NCBI GenBank assembly: GCA_910579425.1
Contig: CAJTVL010000003.1
Span: 1-64,000 of the forward strand
DNA: 64,000 bases
Direction: 5' to 3'
From: an uncultured Lachnospiraceae bacterium
GTDB lineage: Bacteria; Bacillota; Clostridia; Lachnospirales; Lachnospiraceae
A model generated the notes under the pieces. That model saw nothing but the letters and a program-made list of their open reading frames with translations, was not told the origin of the DNA and searched no databases. The position numbers and the translations under genes were made by a program. Below, in pieces: positions 25,970 through 34,754 of this stretch (position 1 is the stretch's first letter; every line of letters begins with the position of its first letter).

Positions 25970-26031
25970 AAAAACAACGGATGTCAGGCTTCGCCAGCCA
26001 TCCTTATGTTAATAAAAAACGGAGGTATTTT

Positions 26032-27621
26032 ATGGACAAAAAATTATTAATCGAAGAGGGGAAAACAGCTTTAGGTATCGAGTTTGGTTCCACAAGAATC
26101 AAAGCGGTATTGATTGATGAGAAGGGAATGCCTTTAGCCTCGGGAAGCTATGAATGGGAGAATCAATATATCAATGGGATATGGACTTACGCCCTTGAAG
26201 AGGTATGGAAGGGCTTACAGGAATGCTATAAGGATTTGGTACAGGATGTTAAAAATACTTATGACGTAACCCTTACCAAAATAGGTTCCCTTGGTTTTTC
26301 GGCCATGATGCACGGCTATCTGGCATTCGATCAGGAGGAAAAGCTTCTGGTGCCTTTCCGAACCTGGAGAAATACCATTACGGAGGAGGCTGCTTCTAAG
26401 CTTACGAAGGAATTTAACTATAATATCCCTCAGAGATGGAGTATTGCCCATCTTTATCAGGCAATTTTGAATAAGGAAGAGCATGTAAAAAAGATTGGAT
26501 TCCTTACGACTCTTGCAGGCTATGTTCATTTTATGCTTACCGGAAAAAAGGTTCTCGGTGTGGGGGATGCTTCCGGTATGTTTCCCATTGATGTGAAGAC
26601 AGGCGATTATGATCAGACCATGATCGATAAATTTGACCGCCTGGTGAAAAAAGAAGGTTTTTCCTGGGAACTGAGAGATATTCTTCCCCAAGTCCTTTCA
26701 GCCGGAGAAAATGCAGGCTTACTTACCAAAGAGGGAGCTGCTCTTCTGGATGTCAGCGGCAATCTGCAGGCGGGAATCCCGGTATGTCCTCCGGAGGGTG
26801 ACGCCGGTACAGGAATGGCCGCAACAAACAGCGTTGCCAAAAGAACGGGAAATGTTTCCGCGGGCACTTCCGTATTTGCCATGATTGTATTGGAAAAAGA
26901 GCTCTCAAAGGTTTATCCGGAGATCGATCTTGTCACCACCCCTGACGGAGCCCTAGTGGGAATGGTTCACTGCAATAACTGTACCTCCGATATAAATGCA
27001 TGGGTAAATCTGTTTGATGAATTTGCAGAGAATATCGGAGCAAAGATTGATAAAAATAAGCTGTTTTCGGTTCTTTTCAATAAAGCCCTGGAGGGGGATG
27101 TTGATTGCGGAGGCCTGATCTCCTACAATTACTTTTCAGGGGAGCCTGTGACCGGATTTGATGCGGGAGCGCCATTGTTTGTGAGGAAAGCCGAAAATAA
27201 ATTTAACCTTGCCAATTTCATGAGAGTACACCTTTATTCTTCTCTTGCCGCCCTGAAAGCGGGGCTTGATCTTCTTTTTAAAGAGGAAAAGGTTGAAGTG
27301 GATGAAATGTTCGGTCATGGAGGTTTATTTAAAACCAAAGGCGTGGGACAGAGAATAGCCGCGGCCGCGATGAATACCTCCGTGTCGGTCATGGAGACGG
27401 CGGGAGAAGGCGGACCCTGGGGAATGGCGCTGCTGGCTGCCTATATGCAGATAAAGGGAGAAAATGAAAGCCTGGAGAATTTCCTGAAAAATAAGATTTT
27501 TGCAGGACAGATCGGGAGCCGGATGGAGCCGGACAGAGAAGACGCGGCAGGTTTTGAAAAGTTTATGGAACGCTACAGGAAAGGCCTGTCCATTGAACAC
27601 GCGGCTGTAGACGCTTTATAA
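26032..27621 (+). CDS. FGGY-family carbohydrate kinase, probable L-ribulokinase
   Basis: A 529-residue ATP-dependent sugar kinase. The N-terminal FGGY domain opens TALGIEFGSTRIKAVLIDEKG (phosphate loop) and the C-terminal half has GDAGTGMAATNSVAKRTGN and FGHGGLFKTKGVGQR. Position between araA and araD makes L-ribulose the expected substrate. The sequence looks more like the alternative clostridial ribulokinase (AraK, described in Clostridium acetobutylicum) than classical AraB, which is why I give no symbol. The start at 26032 has ACGGAGG upstream; a reading from 25981 would run through a hairpin in the araA-kinase gap. Confidence 0.88.
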   Translation: MDKKLLIEEGKTALGIEFGSTRIKAVLIDEKGMPLASGSYEWENQYINGIWTYALEEVWKGLQECYKDLVQDVKNTYDVTLTKIGSLGFSAMMHGYLAFDQEEKLLVPFRTWRNTITEEAASKLTKEFNYNIPQRWSIAHLYQAILNKEEHVKKIGFLTTLAGYVHFMLTGKKVLGVGDASGMFPIDVKTGDYDQTMIDKFDRLVKKEGFSWELRDILPQVLSAGENAGLLTKEGAALLDVSGNLQAGIPVCPPEGDAGTGMAATNSVAKRTGNVSAGTSVFAMIVLEKELSKVYPEIDLVTTPDGALVGMVHCNNCTSDINAWVNLFDEFAENIGAKIDKNKLFSVLFNKALEGDVDCGGLISYNYFSGEPVTGFDAGAPLFVRKAENKFNLANFMRVHLYSSLAALKAGLDLLFKEEKVEVDEMFGHGGLFKTKGVGQRIAAAAMNTSVSVMETAGEGGPWGMALLAAYMQIKGENESLENFLKNKIFAGQIGSRMEPDREDAAGFEKFMERYRKGLSIEHAAVDAL

Positions 27622-27637
27622 AAACGGAGGAAAATAT

Positions 27638-28333
27638 ATGCTGGAAGAACTGAAAAAACAAGTATATGAAGCAAATATGAAACTGCCCTATTACGGACTT
27701 GTAACCTTCACTTGGGGAAATGTCAGCGCTATCGACAAGGAAAAGGGGTTGTTTGTGATTAAGCCCAGCGGCGTTGATTACGATAAGCTCAGTCCTGAGG
27801 ATATGGTTGTAATGGATTTGGAGGGCAACAGAATAGAAGGATGTTTGAATCCTTCTTCCGATACTCCTACTCATCTGGAATTATATAAGGCATTTCCTGA
27901 AATAGGCGGAATTGTCCATACCCATTCTTCCTATGCCACGAGCTGGGCTCAGGCGGGAAGAGGAATTCCCTGCTATGGAACCACACATGCAGATTATATT
28001 TATGGTGAAGTTCCCTGTTTAAGATGCCTTACAAAAGAGGAAATAGAGGAAGCATACGAAGAAAATACTGGTCATTTGATTGTCAATGAATTTGTCAGGA
28101 TGAAAAAAGACCCCATGGCGGTTCCGGCGGTTCTCTGTAAGAATCATGGTCCTTTTGCCTGGGGGAAGGATGCAATGGATGCGGTCCACAATGCGGTAGT
28201 ACTTGAGGAGGTGGCCAAAATGGCTTATCGGACGGAAACCATTAACCCAAAGGTTTTGCCCGCTCCGGTAGAACTCCAGGATAAGCATTACTTTAGAAAG
28301 CATGGGGCAAACGCATACTACGGTCAAAAATAA
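27638..28333 (+). CDS. araD: L-ribulose-5-phosphate 4-epimerase
   Basis: Zinc-dependent class II aldolase-fold enzyme that turns L-ribulose 5-phosphate into D-xylulose 5-phosphate, feeding the pentose phosphate pathway. The 231-residue protein shows FTWGNVSAID, VIKPSGVDYDKL, the zinc ligands of IVHTHSSYATSWAQ and the NHGPFAWG block. It starts 16 bases after the kinase gene with AACGGAGGAAAA and ends the operon before the terminator at 28351-28389. Confidence 0.98.
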   Translation: MLEELKKQVYEANMKLPYYGLVTFTWGNVSAIDKEKGLFVIKPSGVDYDKLSPEDMVVMDLEGNRIEGCLNPSSDTPTHLELYKAFPEIGGIVHTHSSYATSWAQAGRGIPCYGTTHADYIYGEVPCLRCLTKEEIEEAYEENTGHLIVNEFVRMKKDPMAVPAVLCKNHGPFAWGKDAMDAVHNAVVLEEVAKMAYRTETINPKVLPAPVELQDKHYFRKHGANAYYGQK

Positions 28334-28350
28334 AAACACATGTTATTGAT

Positions 28351-28389
28351 AAAAAGAGTGCTGAAATACACGGTTTCAGCACTCTTTTT
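28351..28389. terminator. Bidirectional terminator between araD and DUF4173 gene
   Basis: A perfect 16-bp stem (28351-28366 with 28374-28389), 7-base loop, five A on one side and five T on the other, so it can stop transcripts from both converging operons. Confidence 0.92.
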
Positions 28390-28425
28390 AACTGATAATG
28401 AAGACATGGATTTTTGATAAATCTG

Positions 28426-29988
28426 CTATGGCCTTCCCAGATAATTTCCGGTATAACACATGATATCATATTCTATGTCCATTGCAAAATCAGAATGCGA
28501 GCCATAATATTTTTTGTAAAGACGATATGCGTTCCATCTCGAGAAGTTTAAGGTTCTGAGAGATTGCTTTTTGGGGAGACAATTTCCTTCTTCCAGCCAT
28601 ATTTTGTCCAGTTCCTCTATTTGGAAATCATAGCTTTTTTTGATCATTTTAGATGAATATTCTATGAACCAGGAATTCTCATTTAATCCTGATTTATCAT
28701 TGTAATCAAAGATTACAGGAGCGGCGTCCAAGGACAGACGCTTCAGATAATAATAGTCTATATCCTCCTCCATACTCAGGTTATACCGGGCGATCCAGTA
28801 ATCGGGATGGGCAAAGGAAAACAGGAGATAGAGTATTGTTACCGTAACCATGCAGTATCTGGTATAAGGAAATTCCTTATGATAAATCATGATTAAAGCG
28901 CCCGTCATAAGGAGAAATAACACAGCAAGAGCCCACAATACAAATATCCTCAGAAAGGTCAGATAATATACCTGAATGTACAGAAGCATCCGGTAGGTAC
29001 TTGAAGCCATCATAATATATGTGCAGATTGAAATAAAGGTAAGAATCCCTTTTAAAACTTGATTATCCTGAAAATATTTGGTGCAGCCCAGGACAAGAAC
29101 AAGATTGATCAGACAGACAGCCACCAGTTGAAAAAATCCCTCTCTGGCATAGGACGCATAAGTATAGTTTTCGGGAAGACTACCTAGTCCTCCAAAGAGA
29201 TAAACGATCTGAATATAGCAGAAAATTAAATAAACCAGAGACAAAATACCGGTGAAGGTAATTCCCATTACAGGTTCTAATGTTTTCTTTTCCCTGTTCT
29301 CCTCATTCAGATCGTGAAGAGAAAGTCTGCACATGATACTGTAGGATGCCACAAAGGCAAACAGGAAGAGAAAAAATATCTGAAAAACAGTATTAAACCG
29401 AAAATCAAAGTCAAGATAAAATATTTTATCCAGGATATTTGAAAACACGGCATCTGCCTCATAGAGAAGAAACAGGATTACAAATAAGAGAGGGATTGCC
29501 AGCAGAAGGCCGTAAAAAACATATTTTCCTTTTCCTTCAGGTTTGTTTTCTTCTTCTCTTTTGTTTTTAATAAACAGGGCAAGATCGGTAAAAGGCCTGA
29601 ATATATATACAAGGCTGGTACATATAATATTGATAATCCCTCCCAGATATCTTGTAAAATCCCATTGTCTGTCTTCGTACAGGCTGTGGATCACCAGATA
29701 AAAAAAGAGAAAAAATATTCCCAGCTTATTTAAGAAAATTAATACCCAGGAATCAGTCATACAGGTGCTTACGCCTAACAGAAGAAGGCTGATCAAGGGA
29801 AAAAGAGCGCTTTTTTTGGCGGTAATCCCTGACTTTTTCAAATAAAAGAAGAAAAACAAGCAGGTTCCGCCTGTGAAAAAAGGGTAGGTGATACCCGAAC
29901 TGTTTTTATACAGAAAGAAAGTGTAAAATAAGGCATAGATCAGGCTTCCTATGCTCATGAATGGGAACAGGGGATTTTTCTTTTCCAT
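28426..29988 (-). CDS. DUF4153/DUF4173 multi-pass membrane protein
   Basis: A 520-residue membrane protein with about twelve hydrophobic segments spread over residues 10-410, then a hydrophilic C-terminal region (about 410-520; WFIEYSSKMIKKSYDFQIEE). Layout and composition match the DUF4153/DUF4173 group, whose function is unknown. It begins 2 bases after the XRE gene and ends an operon DUF2975-XRE-DUF4173. This combination is frequent in Clostridia. No enzymatic motif could be found. Confidence 0.8.
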   Translation of the reverse strand: MEKKNPLFPFMSIGSLIYALFYTFFLYKNSSGITYPFFTGGTCLFFFFYLKKSGITAKKSALFPLISLLLLGVSTCMTDSWVLIFLNKLGIFFLFFYLVIHSLYEDRQWDFTRYLGGIINIICTSLVYIFRPFTDLALFIKNKREEENKPEGKGKYVFYGLLLAIPLLFVILFLLYEADAVFSNILDKIFYLDFDFRFNTVFQIFFLFLFAFVASYSIMCRLSLHDLNEENREKKTLEPVMGITFTGILSLVYLIFCYIQIVYLFGGLGSLPENYTYASYAREGFFQLVAVCLINLVLVLGCTKYFQDNQVLKGILTFISICTYIMMASSTYRMLLYIQVYYLTFLRIFVLWALAVLFLLMTGALIMIYHKEFPYTRYCMVTVTILYLLFSFAHPDYWIARYNLSMEEDIDYYYLKRLSLDAAPVIFDYNDKSGLNENSWFIEYSSKMIKKSYDFQIEELDKIWLEEGNCLPKKQSLRTLNFSRWNAYRLYKKYYGSHSDFAMDIEYDIMCYTGNYLGRP

Positions 29989-29990
29989 TT

Positions 29991-30218
29991 TTATACCTCC
30001 TCTTCATGGTCAGAATCTTCTACATACTCTAGCAGATCCCCGGGCTGGCAGTTAAGGGCTTTGCAGATTGCATTTAAAGTGGTAAAGCGAATTGCTTTCG
30101 CCTTATTGTTTTTCAATATGGAAAGATTGGCAAGGGTCAGGTCGACTTCCCCGGCAAGTTCAGTCAGCCCTTTTTTCTGTTTGGCCATTTCCACGTCAAG
30201 ATTAATTTTAATTGCCAT
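29991..30218 (-). CDS. XRE-family helix-turn-helix regulator (YozG type)
   Basis: A 75-residue protein that is essentially one Cro/C1-type DNA-binding domain: AIKINLDVEMAKQKKGLTELA, recognition helix around LTLANLSILKNNKAKAIRF, and the typical ending LNAICKALNCQPGDLLEYV. Such short XRE regulators regularly accompany DUF2975 membrane proteins. The start at 30218 has AGGAGGG upstream. It lies 10 bases after the DUF2975 gene. Palindromes overlapping the operon promoter (30735-30750, 30754-30773) are candidate sites for it. Confidence 0.93.
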   Translation of the reverse strand: MAIKINLDVEMAKQKKGLTELAGEVDLTLANLSILKNNKAKAIRFTTLNAICKALNCQPGDLLEYVEDSDHEEEV

Positions 30219-30228
30219 AAGCACCCTC

Positions 30229-30675
30229 CTATATTGTCAGATCATTTTCCAGCTTGTAGGAGACAGCCTTGTCAAAGACCTGTGAGAGCACCCTGCAGAG
30301 CAGTCCGGCAATCACGAAGACCAAAATGACGATAACCACTGCGGGAGTAATATAAAGAAAGAGGCGGCAGCAGGTGGTCAGGGCAATTATAAAGCTGTAA
30401 ATACTCATTTTATTGAGACTTTTTACATTCTCAAAAATAAAGCAGTTGTTTGCCAGAACGGACTGAAACATTTTCCTGAGTTCCTTGATAATGAGTACCG
30501 CAAAAAGGCCGGAAAAAATAAATATCATACTGAGCTGCGGGATATTTTCCCTGAAGTAACTGTTATATTTTCCATAGCCTGTGATGATAAAGGGCACGCA
30601 GCAGGTGACGATAATCCCCGTATAGTACATGAAGTCTAAAAGTATTTTGGTGAATATGGTGATCTTTCCATTCAT
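30229..30675 (-). CDS. DUF2975 family membrane protein
   Basis: A 148-residue protein with four predicted membrane segments (about 10-33, 47-65, 90-108, 112-135) and a central soluble stretch around residues 68-90 (MFQSVLANNCFIFENVKSL), which is the family's recognisable block. Members usually sit directly before a small XRE regulator, as here. Function is unknown. It is first in its operon behind a consensus promoter at 30709-30737. Confidence 0.87.
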   Translation of the reverse strand: MNGKITIFTKILLDFMYYTGIIVTCCVPFIITGYGKYNSYFRENIPQLSMIFIFSGLFAVLIIKELRKMFQSVLANNCFIFENVKSLNKMSIYSFIIALTTCCRLFLYITPAVVIVILVFVIAGLLCRVLSQVFDKAVSYKLENDLTI

Positions 30676-30708
30676 AGAAACCTCCTTAAAATCTGATAGT
30701 TTAGATGA

Positions 30709-30737
30709 ACTATAACACGTGAGAGATTGATTGTCAA
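30709..30737 (-). promoter_or_regulatory. Sigma-A promoter of the DUF2975 operon
   Basis: On the minus strand TTGACA (30737-30732), a 17-base spacer and TATAGT (30714-30709). The -35 element overlaps a palindrome. Confidence 0.85.
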
Positions 30738-30773
30738 TAAATTTTTATTGTATATCAATAAATTATTTTTGAT
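30735..30773. promoter_or_regulatory. Two AT-rich palindromes, candidate XRE operators
   Basis: CAATAAATTTTTATTG at 30735-30750 is a perfect 7+2+7 palindrome that overlaps the -35 element of the DUF2975 promoter. ATCAATAAATTATTTTTGAT at 30754-30773 is a second, imperfect one of similar sequence. Autoregulation by the XRE protein is inferred. Confidence 0.5.
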
Positions 30774-30904
30774 TATCGATATGAATAGAAAATATTAAGA
30801 AAATGTTAAAGTTGAAAAATATTTAATTTTTAACCTAAAAAAAGGTTTTTTATGGTATAATATCCACAATAATATTAAAAAATTACAGAAAGGCGTCTGA
30901 TATA

Positions 30905-32428
30905 TTGCATTTTAGTCGATCAAAATTAAAAGAAAAATTTTATGAAACTCTAAAAGCGGTTTTTCCTATCCTTGCAATTGTTTTGCTGCTGTGCTTTACG
31001 ATTGCTCCCATACCGCCCAGTATATTGATGGCTTTTTTAATCGGCGCGGTTATGCTGATTCTGGGAATGCTTCTTTTTAATGTAGGTGTGGACTTGTCCA
31101 TGACGACGATGGGTGAAAGAGTGGGAACCATAGTCACCAAATCCAAAAAGCTATTGGTGATTCTTTTGATTGGATTTGTCATGGGTTTCATTATTACGAT
31201 CTCAGAACCTGACCTGCAGGTGCTTGCGCAGCAGGTTCCGTCGATAACCAATATGACATTGATTTTATCGGTGGCGGTTGGAGTGGGCGTATTTCTTGTG
31301 ATTGCACTTCTCAGAATGCTTTTCGGAATCGGACTATCTTATTTGCTGTTATTTTTTTATGGAATCGTTTTTGTTTTAACTTTTTTCGTTCCGAAAGATT
31401 TTCTGGCAGTTGCCTTTGATTCCGGCGGTGTGACAACAGGACCTATGACGGTACCCTTTATTATGTCCTTTGGCGTCGGTATTGCTGCAATTCGAAGCGA
31501 TAAACATGCGTCGGACGATAGCTTTGGTCTTGTTTCCTTATGCTCTGTGGGGCCTATTCTGGCGGTTCTTATTTTGGGAATGATATTCCATCCTGAACAA
31601 AGTGAAAGTGTTTCAGAGTCCATACCTGTTATAGATAATACGGTAGATTTATGGAGGATGTTCTCAAGTGAAATTCCTACCTACATAAAGGAGATGGCGG
31701 TTTCCCTTTTGCCTATTGTTTTTTTCTTCGGAGTATTTCAGTTGATTTCAAGAGACATCAACAAAAGTTCTCTGATCAGGATCGGAATCGGCCTGGTGTA
31801 TACTTATGTAGGCCTTGTGCTTTTCCTTACAGGGGTTAATGTGGGGTTTATGCCTGCAGGAAATTATCTGGGCCAGACATTGGCGGGACTTCGTTTTGCG
31901 TGGATTATCATACCTATAGGAATGGTAATCGGTTACTTTATCGTACTTGCGGAGCCTGCGGTTTTCGTGCTTACCAAGCAGGTAGAGGAAATGACTTCCG
32001 GAGCAATTTCTTCAAAGGCGATGGGAACCAGTTTATCCGTCGGCGTATCCCTTTCGGTAGGAATTGCAATGATCCGTGTCCTGACGGGAATTTCAATTAT
32101 GTGGTTTATCATTCCCGGTTACGCGATTGCCCTTATCTTAACATTTTTTGTACCGAAAATATTCACTGCGATTGCATTTGACTCCGGCGGCGTTGCGTCC
32201 GGACCCATGACTGCTACCTTCCTGCTCCCTCTGGCGATGGGGGCTTGCGAAGCGGTTGGCGGAACACTCATTACGGACGCTTTCGGGGTGGTGGCTATGG
32301 TTGCAATGACGCCTCTGATTACGATTCAGGTGATGGGAATGGCATTTAAGCTGAAAGAAAGCGGACTTCACAAAAAGTCCTATGTACCGCTTGAGGCCTT
32401 TGGGGATATGGAAATTATTGAATTGTAG
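30905..32428 (+). CDS. DUF1538 family membrane protein, probable transporter
   Basis: A 507-residue membrane protein with about twelve hydrophobic segments in two homologous halves. The motif FDSGGVTTGPMT (171-182) recurs as FDSGGVASGPMT (425-436), each after an FFVPK block and a long hydrophobic helix, and ISEPDLQVLAQQV (100-111) matches LAEPAVFVLTKQV (349-360). Such repeats are typical of transporters, though the DUF1538 substrate is unknown. The start is a TTG at 30905; AGAAAGG lies about 12 bases upstream, and an extended -10 (TGGTATAAT, ending 30861) lies before it. A P-II-like gene follows after 14 bases, pointing to regulated transport. Confidence 0.87.
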   Translation: MHFSRSKLKEKFYETLKAVFPILAIVLLLCFTIAPIPPSILMAFLIGAVMLILGMLLFNVGVDLSMTTMGERVGTIVTKSKKLLVILLIGFVMGFIITISEPDLQVLAQQVPSITNMTLILSVAVGVGVFLVIALLRMLFGIGLSYLLLFFYGIVFVLTFFVPKDFLAVAFDSGGVTTGPMTVPFIMSFGVGIAAIRSDKHASDDSFGLVSLCSVGPILAVLILGMIFHPEQSESVSESIPVIDNTVDLWRMFSSEIPTYIKEMAVSLLPIVFFFGVFQLISRDINKSSLIRIGIGLVYTYVGLVLFLTGVNVGFMPAGNYLGQTLAGLRFAWIIIPIGMVIGYFIVLAEPAVFVLTKQVEEMTSGAISSKAMGTSLSVGVSLSVGIAMIRVLTGISIMWFIIPGYAIALILTFFVPKIFTAIAFDSGGVASGPMTATFLLPLAMGACEAVGGTLITDAFGVVAMVAMTPLITIQVMGMAFKLKESGLHKKSYVPLEAFGDMEIIEL

Positions 32429-32442
32429 GAGCGGGATGATTT

Positions 32443-33120
32443 ATGGGTAAACTTTACTTAATGGTTACGATAGTGGATCGTAAAATCGGGAAAAAATATC
32501 AGAGCCTGTATAAGGAAAATGAGCACCATGTCATGTTTTCCAGCCTGGGATTCGGTACGGCAGCCAGCGAAATTCTGAATTATCTGGGGCTGGAGGCTAC
32601 GGAAAAGGCCGTAATCTTTTCTGTGCAGGAGGAAGAAAAGTGGCTGCATATAAAAAAGCAGCTTCAAAGAAAGCTGCGGATCGATGCTCCCGGAGGGGGG
32701 ATTGCTTTTATTATTCCGCTCAGCAGTATTGGCGGCAAAAAGTCACTGCAGTTTCTTCTGGAAAAACAGAATTATCAGAAAGAGGAGGAATCGACCTTGA
32801 AGGATACGGTACATGAGCTGATTATAGTGATTGCAAATCAGGGAAATATAGAACTGGTGATGGATGCCGCAAGAGGCGCCGGAGCCTATGGAGGAACGGT
32901 GATCCATGCAAGGGGAACCGGAATGGAAAAAGCGGAGCAGTTCCTTGGTTTTTCGTTGGCATCAGAAAAGGAAATGATTTTTATTGTGGCACAGAAGGAA
33001 CAAAAAAATAATATTATGAAAGCAATTATGGAGAATGCCGGCTTCGACAGCCGTGCCAAATCAATTGTTTTCTCGCTTCCTGTCACGGATACGGCAGGAC
33101 TCAGACTGATAGAAGATTAA
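32443..33120 (+). CDS. P-II-like nitrogen regulator, tandem domain
   Basis: A 225-residue cytosolic protein made of two P-II-like ferredoxin-fold halves (about 1-105 and 115-225). The second half has AARGAGAYGGTVIHARGTG, the counterpart of the P-II strand before the T-loop, and both halves end in a strand with a predicted IAFIIPLS / SIVFSLPV pattern. Classical P-II proteins are about 112 residues and trimeric, so a fused pair is unusual. P-II proteins bind ATP/ADP and 2-oxoglutarate and clamp transporters such as AmtB; location directly after the DUF1538 gene suggests the same relation here. A strong terminator follows. Confidence 0.85.
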   Translation: MGKLYLMVTIVDRKIGKKYQSLYKENEHHVMFSSLGFGTAASEILNYLGLEATEKAVIFSVQEEEKWLHIKKQLQRKLRIDAPGGGIAFIIPLSSIGGKKSLQFLLEKQNYQKEEESTLKDTVHELIIVIANQGNIELVMDAARGAGAYGGTVIHARGTGMEKAEQFLGFSLASEKEMIFIVAQKEQKNNIMKAIMENAGFDSRAKSIVFSLPVTDTAGLRLIED

Positions 33121-33150
33121 AAAAACGTGCGCTTTTGCGCACGTTTTTTT
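33119..33150. terminator. Bidirectional terminator after the P-II-like gene
   Basis: A perfect 14-bp stem (33119-33132 with 33137-33150) with a TTTT loop, A7 on the left and T7 on the right. It separates the converging P-II and exonuclease genes. Confidence 0.93.
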
Positions 33151-33182
33151 AAAAAGCAGTCGAAGGCAGGATTCTCCTTTGT

Positions 33183-33938
33183 CTAATCCAGAAGTAATCC
33201 CACAGGACAATGGTCTGAGCCAAAAATATCTTTGCAGATAAAGGCGTCCTTTAAAGAAGAATTCAGGGATTGGGATACCAGGAAATAATCGATACGCCAC
33301 CCAGCATTTTTCTCTCTTGCCTTAAAACGATAGGACCACCATGAGTAGGCGCCTTCCAGATCAGGATAAAAATAGCGGAAGGTATCTGTAAATCCTGATG
33401 CAAGCAAATCCGTAAATTTGTTTCTTTCTTCATCGGTAAATCCGGCATTTTTGCGGTTAGTTTTGGGGTTTTTCAAATCTATTTCTTTATGTGCCACATT
33501 CATGTCCCCGCACACTATGACAGGCTTATTTTCTTCCAGTGTTTTCAGAAAGCTGCGGAAATCATCTTCCCACTCCATTCTGTAGTCCAGTCTTTTCAGT
33601 TCGTCCTGGGAATTAGGAGTGTAAACAGTAATCATATAGAAAGAATCAAATTCCAGGGTAATTACCCGTCCTTCATGGTCGTGCTTTTCGATTCCCAAAC
33701 CATACCGGACAGACAAGGGCTCTTCTTTCGTAAAAATTGCGGTTCCCGAATATCCTTTTTTTTCGGCATAATTCCAGTATTGATGGTAATCAGGAATATC
33801 CAGCTTAATTTGTCCTTCCGAAAGTTTGGTTTCCTGTAAACAGAAAATATCTGCATTTATTTCATGAAAAAAATCTAAAAATCCTTTGTCCACACAGGCG
33901 CGGAGTCCGTTTACGTTCCATGATATAAGTTTTTTCAT
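33183..33938 (-). CDS. xth: Exodeoxyribonuclease III
   Basis: AP endonuclease and 3'-5' exonuclease of base excision repair. The 251-residue protein carries the full catalytic set of the exonuclease III family: WNVNGLRA near residue 8, QETKL (metal-binding glutamate) near 36, TVYTPNSQ, GDMNVAH (about 143-149), GWRIDYFLVS and SDHCPVGL at the end. Length and motifs are complete. Single gene, ribosome binding site GAAAGGATAG, converging on the P-II gene. Confidence 0.97.
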   Translation of the reverse strand: MKKLISWNVNGLRACVDKGFLDFFHEINADIFCLQETKLSEGQIKLDIPDYHQYWNYAEKKGYSGTAIFTKEEPLSVRYGLGIEKHDHEGRVITLEFDSFYMITVYTPNSQDELKRLDYRMEWEDDFRSFLKTLEENKPVIVCGDMNVAHKEIDLKNPKTNRKNAGFTDEERNKFTDLLASGFTDTFRYFYPDLEGAYSWWSYRFKAREKNAGWRIDYFLVSQSLNSSLKDAFICKDIFGSDHCPVGLLLD

Positions 33939-34028
33939 ATCCCTATCCTTTCAAAGCAAAAATGAATCATGTATTTTTTTCATTATACAGGAACCTTTCT
34001 TTGAAGAACAGAGATAAAATGAAAAAAT

Positions 34029-34649
34029 TTAGCTGTCAAAGATTCTTTTTTCAATAATATCCAGCGCCCTTTCATTTTCCTGCTGACAGTGGGCAATCAT
34101 TTGATCATGATCTTCTTCCTGAAAGGATGTGAGGTCAGCGCCTAACTGGACATAACAAATATAGGTGTCAATGACTTCAATTCTCGACGCAAATACCTTT
34201 GATTTGTTTTGAGGCTGCTGCTCATATATTTTCAGAAGGGTATCCCGATATTGATTCAGGTAGTTTTCCACATTCTCAACATCATCTTCATTGGCTTTGA
34301 TCAGGATCATCATGTCGATTCCGGCTTCCGTATGCTGATATTCGGCAAGGTAGTCCTCATACATATTTGAGGAAATCCCCGTTCGCTCTGCCAGCTCCTC
34401 TGCACTGAGCAGGGTATCCGGCCAATAATTTTCGCCAAGAATTTCTCTCACCGCATCTTTTAAATCATCCATGGGACCTACTATTTTGTATTTGCTTCCT
34501 GCCTGCAGAGTGTTTACCGCTATCTCTTCTCCGTTGCCGTCAACGATATAAGCCTGGTTATTTCTGGTTATACTCTGATTATCTCCGCAGCCGGAAATTA
34601 TTAGTAAGGTGGTACTGATTAACAGGAGTGATCTGCTATGTTTCTTCAT
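34029..34649 (-). CDS. DUF4358 lipoprotein
   Basis: A 206-residue predicted lipoprotein: basic start (MKKHSRS), hydrophobic stretch and lipobox LIISGC, with C near residue 21 as the lipidation site. The body has the DUF4358-type block LGENYWPDTLLSAEELAERTG and an ISSNMYEDYLAEY stretch that match this Lachnospiraceae-typical family. It is divergent from an MBOAT acyltransferase gene 105 bases away, a recurring arrangement that suggests a role in the same surface-modification process. I start at 34649; a GTG at 34670 has no ribosome binding site. Confidence 0.82.
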   Translation of the reverse strand: MKKHSRSLLLISTTLLIISGCGDNQSITRNNQAYIVDGNGEEIAVNTLQAGSKYKIVGPMDDLKDAVREILGENYWPDTLLSAEELAERTGISSNMYEDYLAEYQHTEAGIDMMILIKANEDDVENVENYLNQYRDTLLKIYEQQPQNKSKVFASRIEVIDTYICYVQLGADLTSFQEEDHDQMIAHCQQENERALDIIEKRIFDS

Positions 34650-34754
34650 ATTAATAATCGCCTTTCTCACACTAGTGATCTGGTACTAAGTATTACCATA
34701 TATTAGACAAAATATGTAAAAGTATGTTAAGATAAGGGGCAAAGGAGAAGAAAG

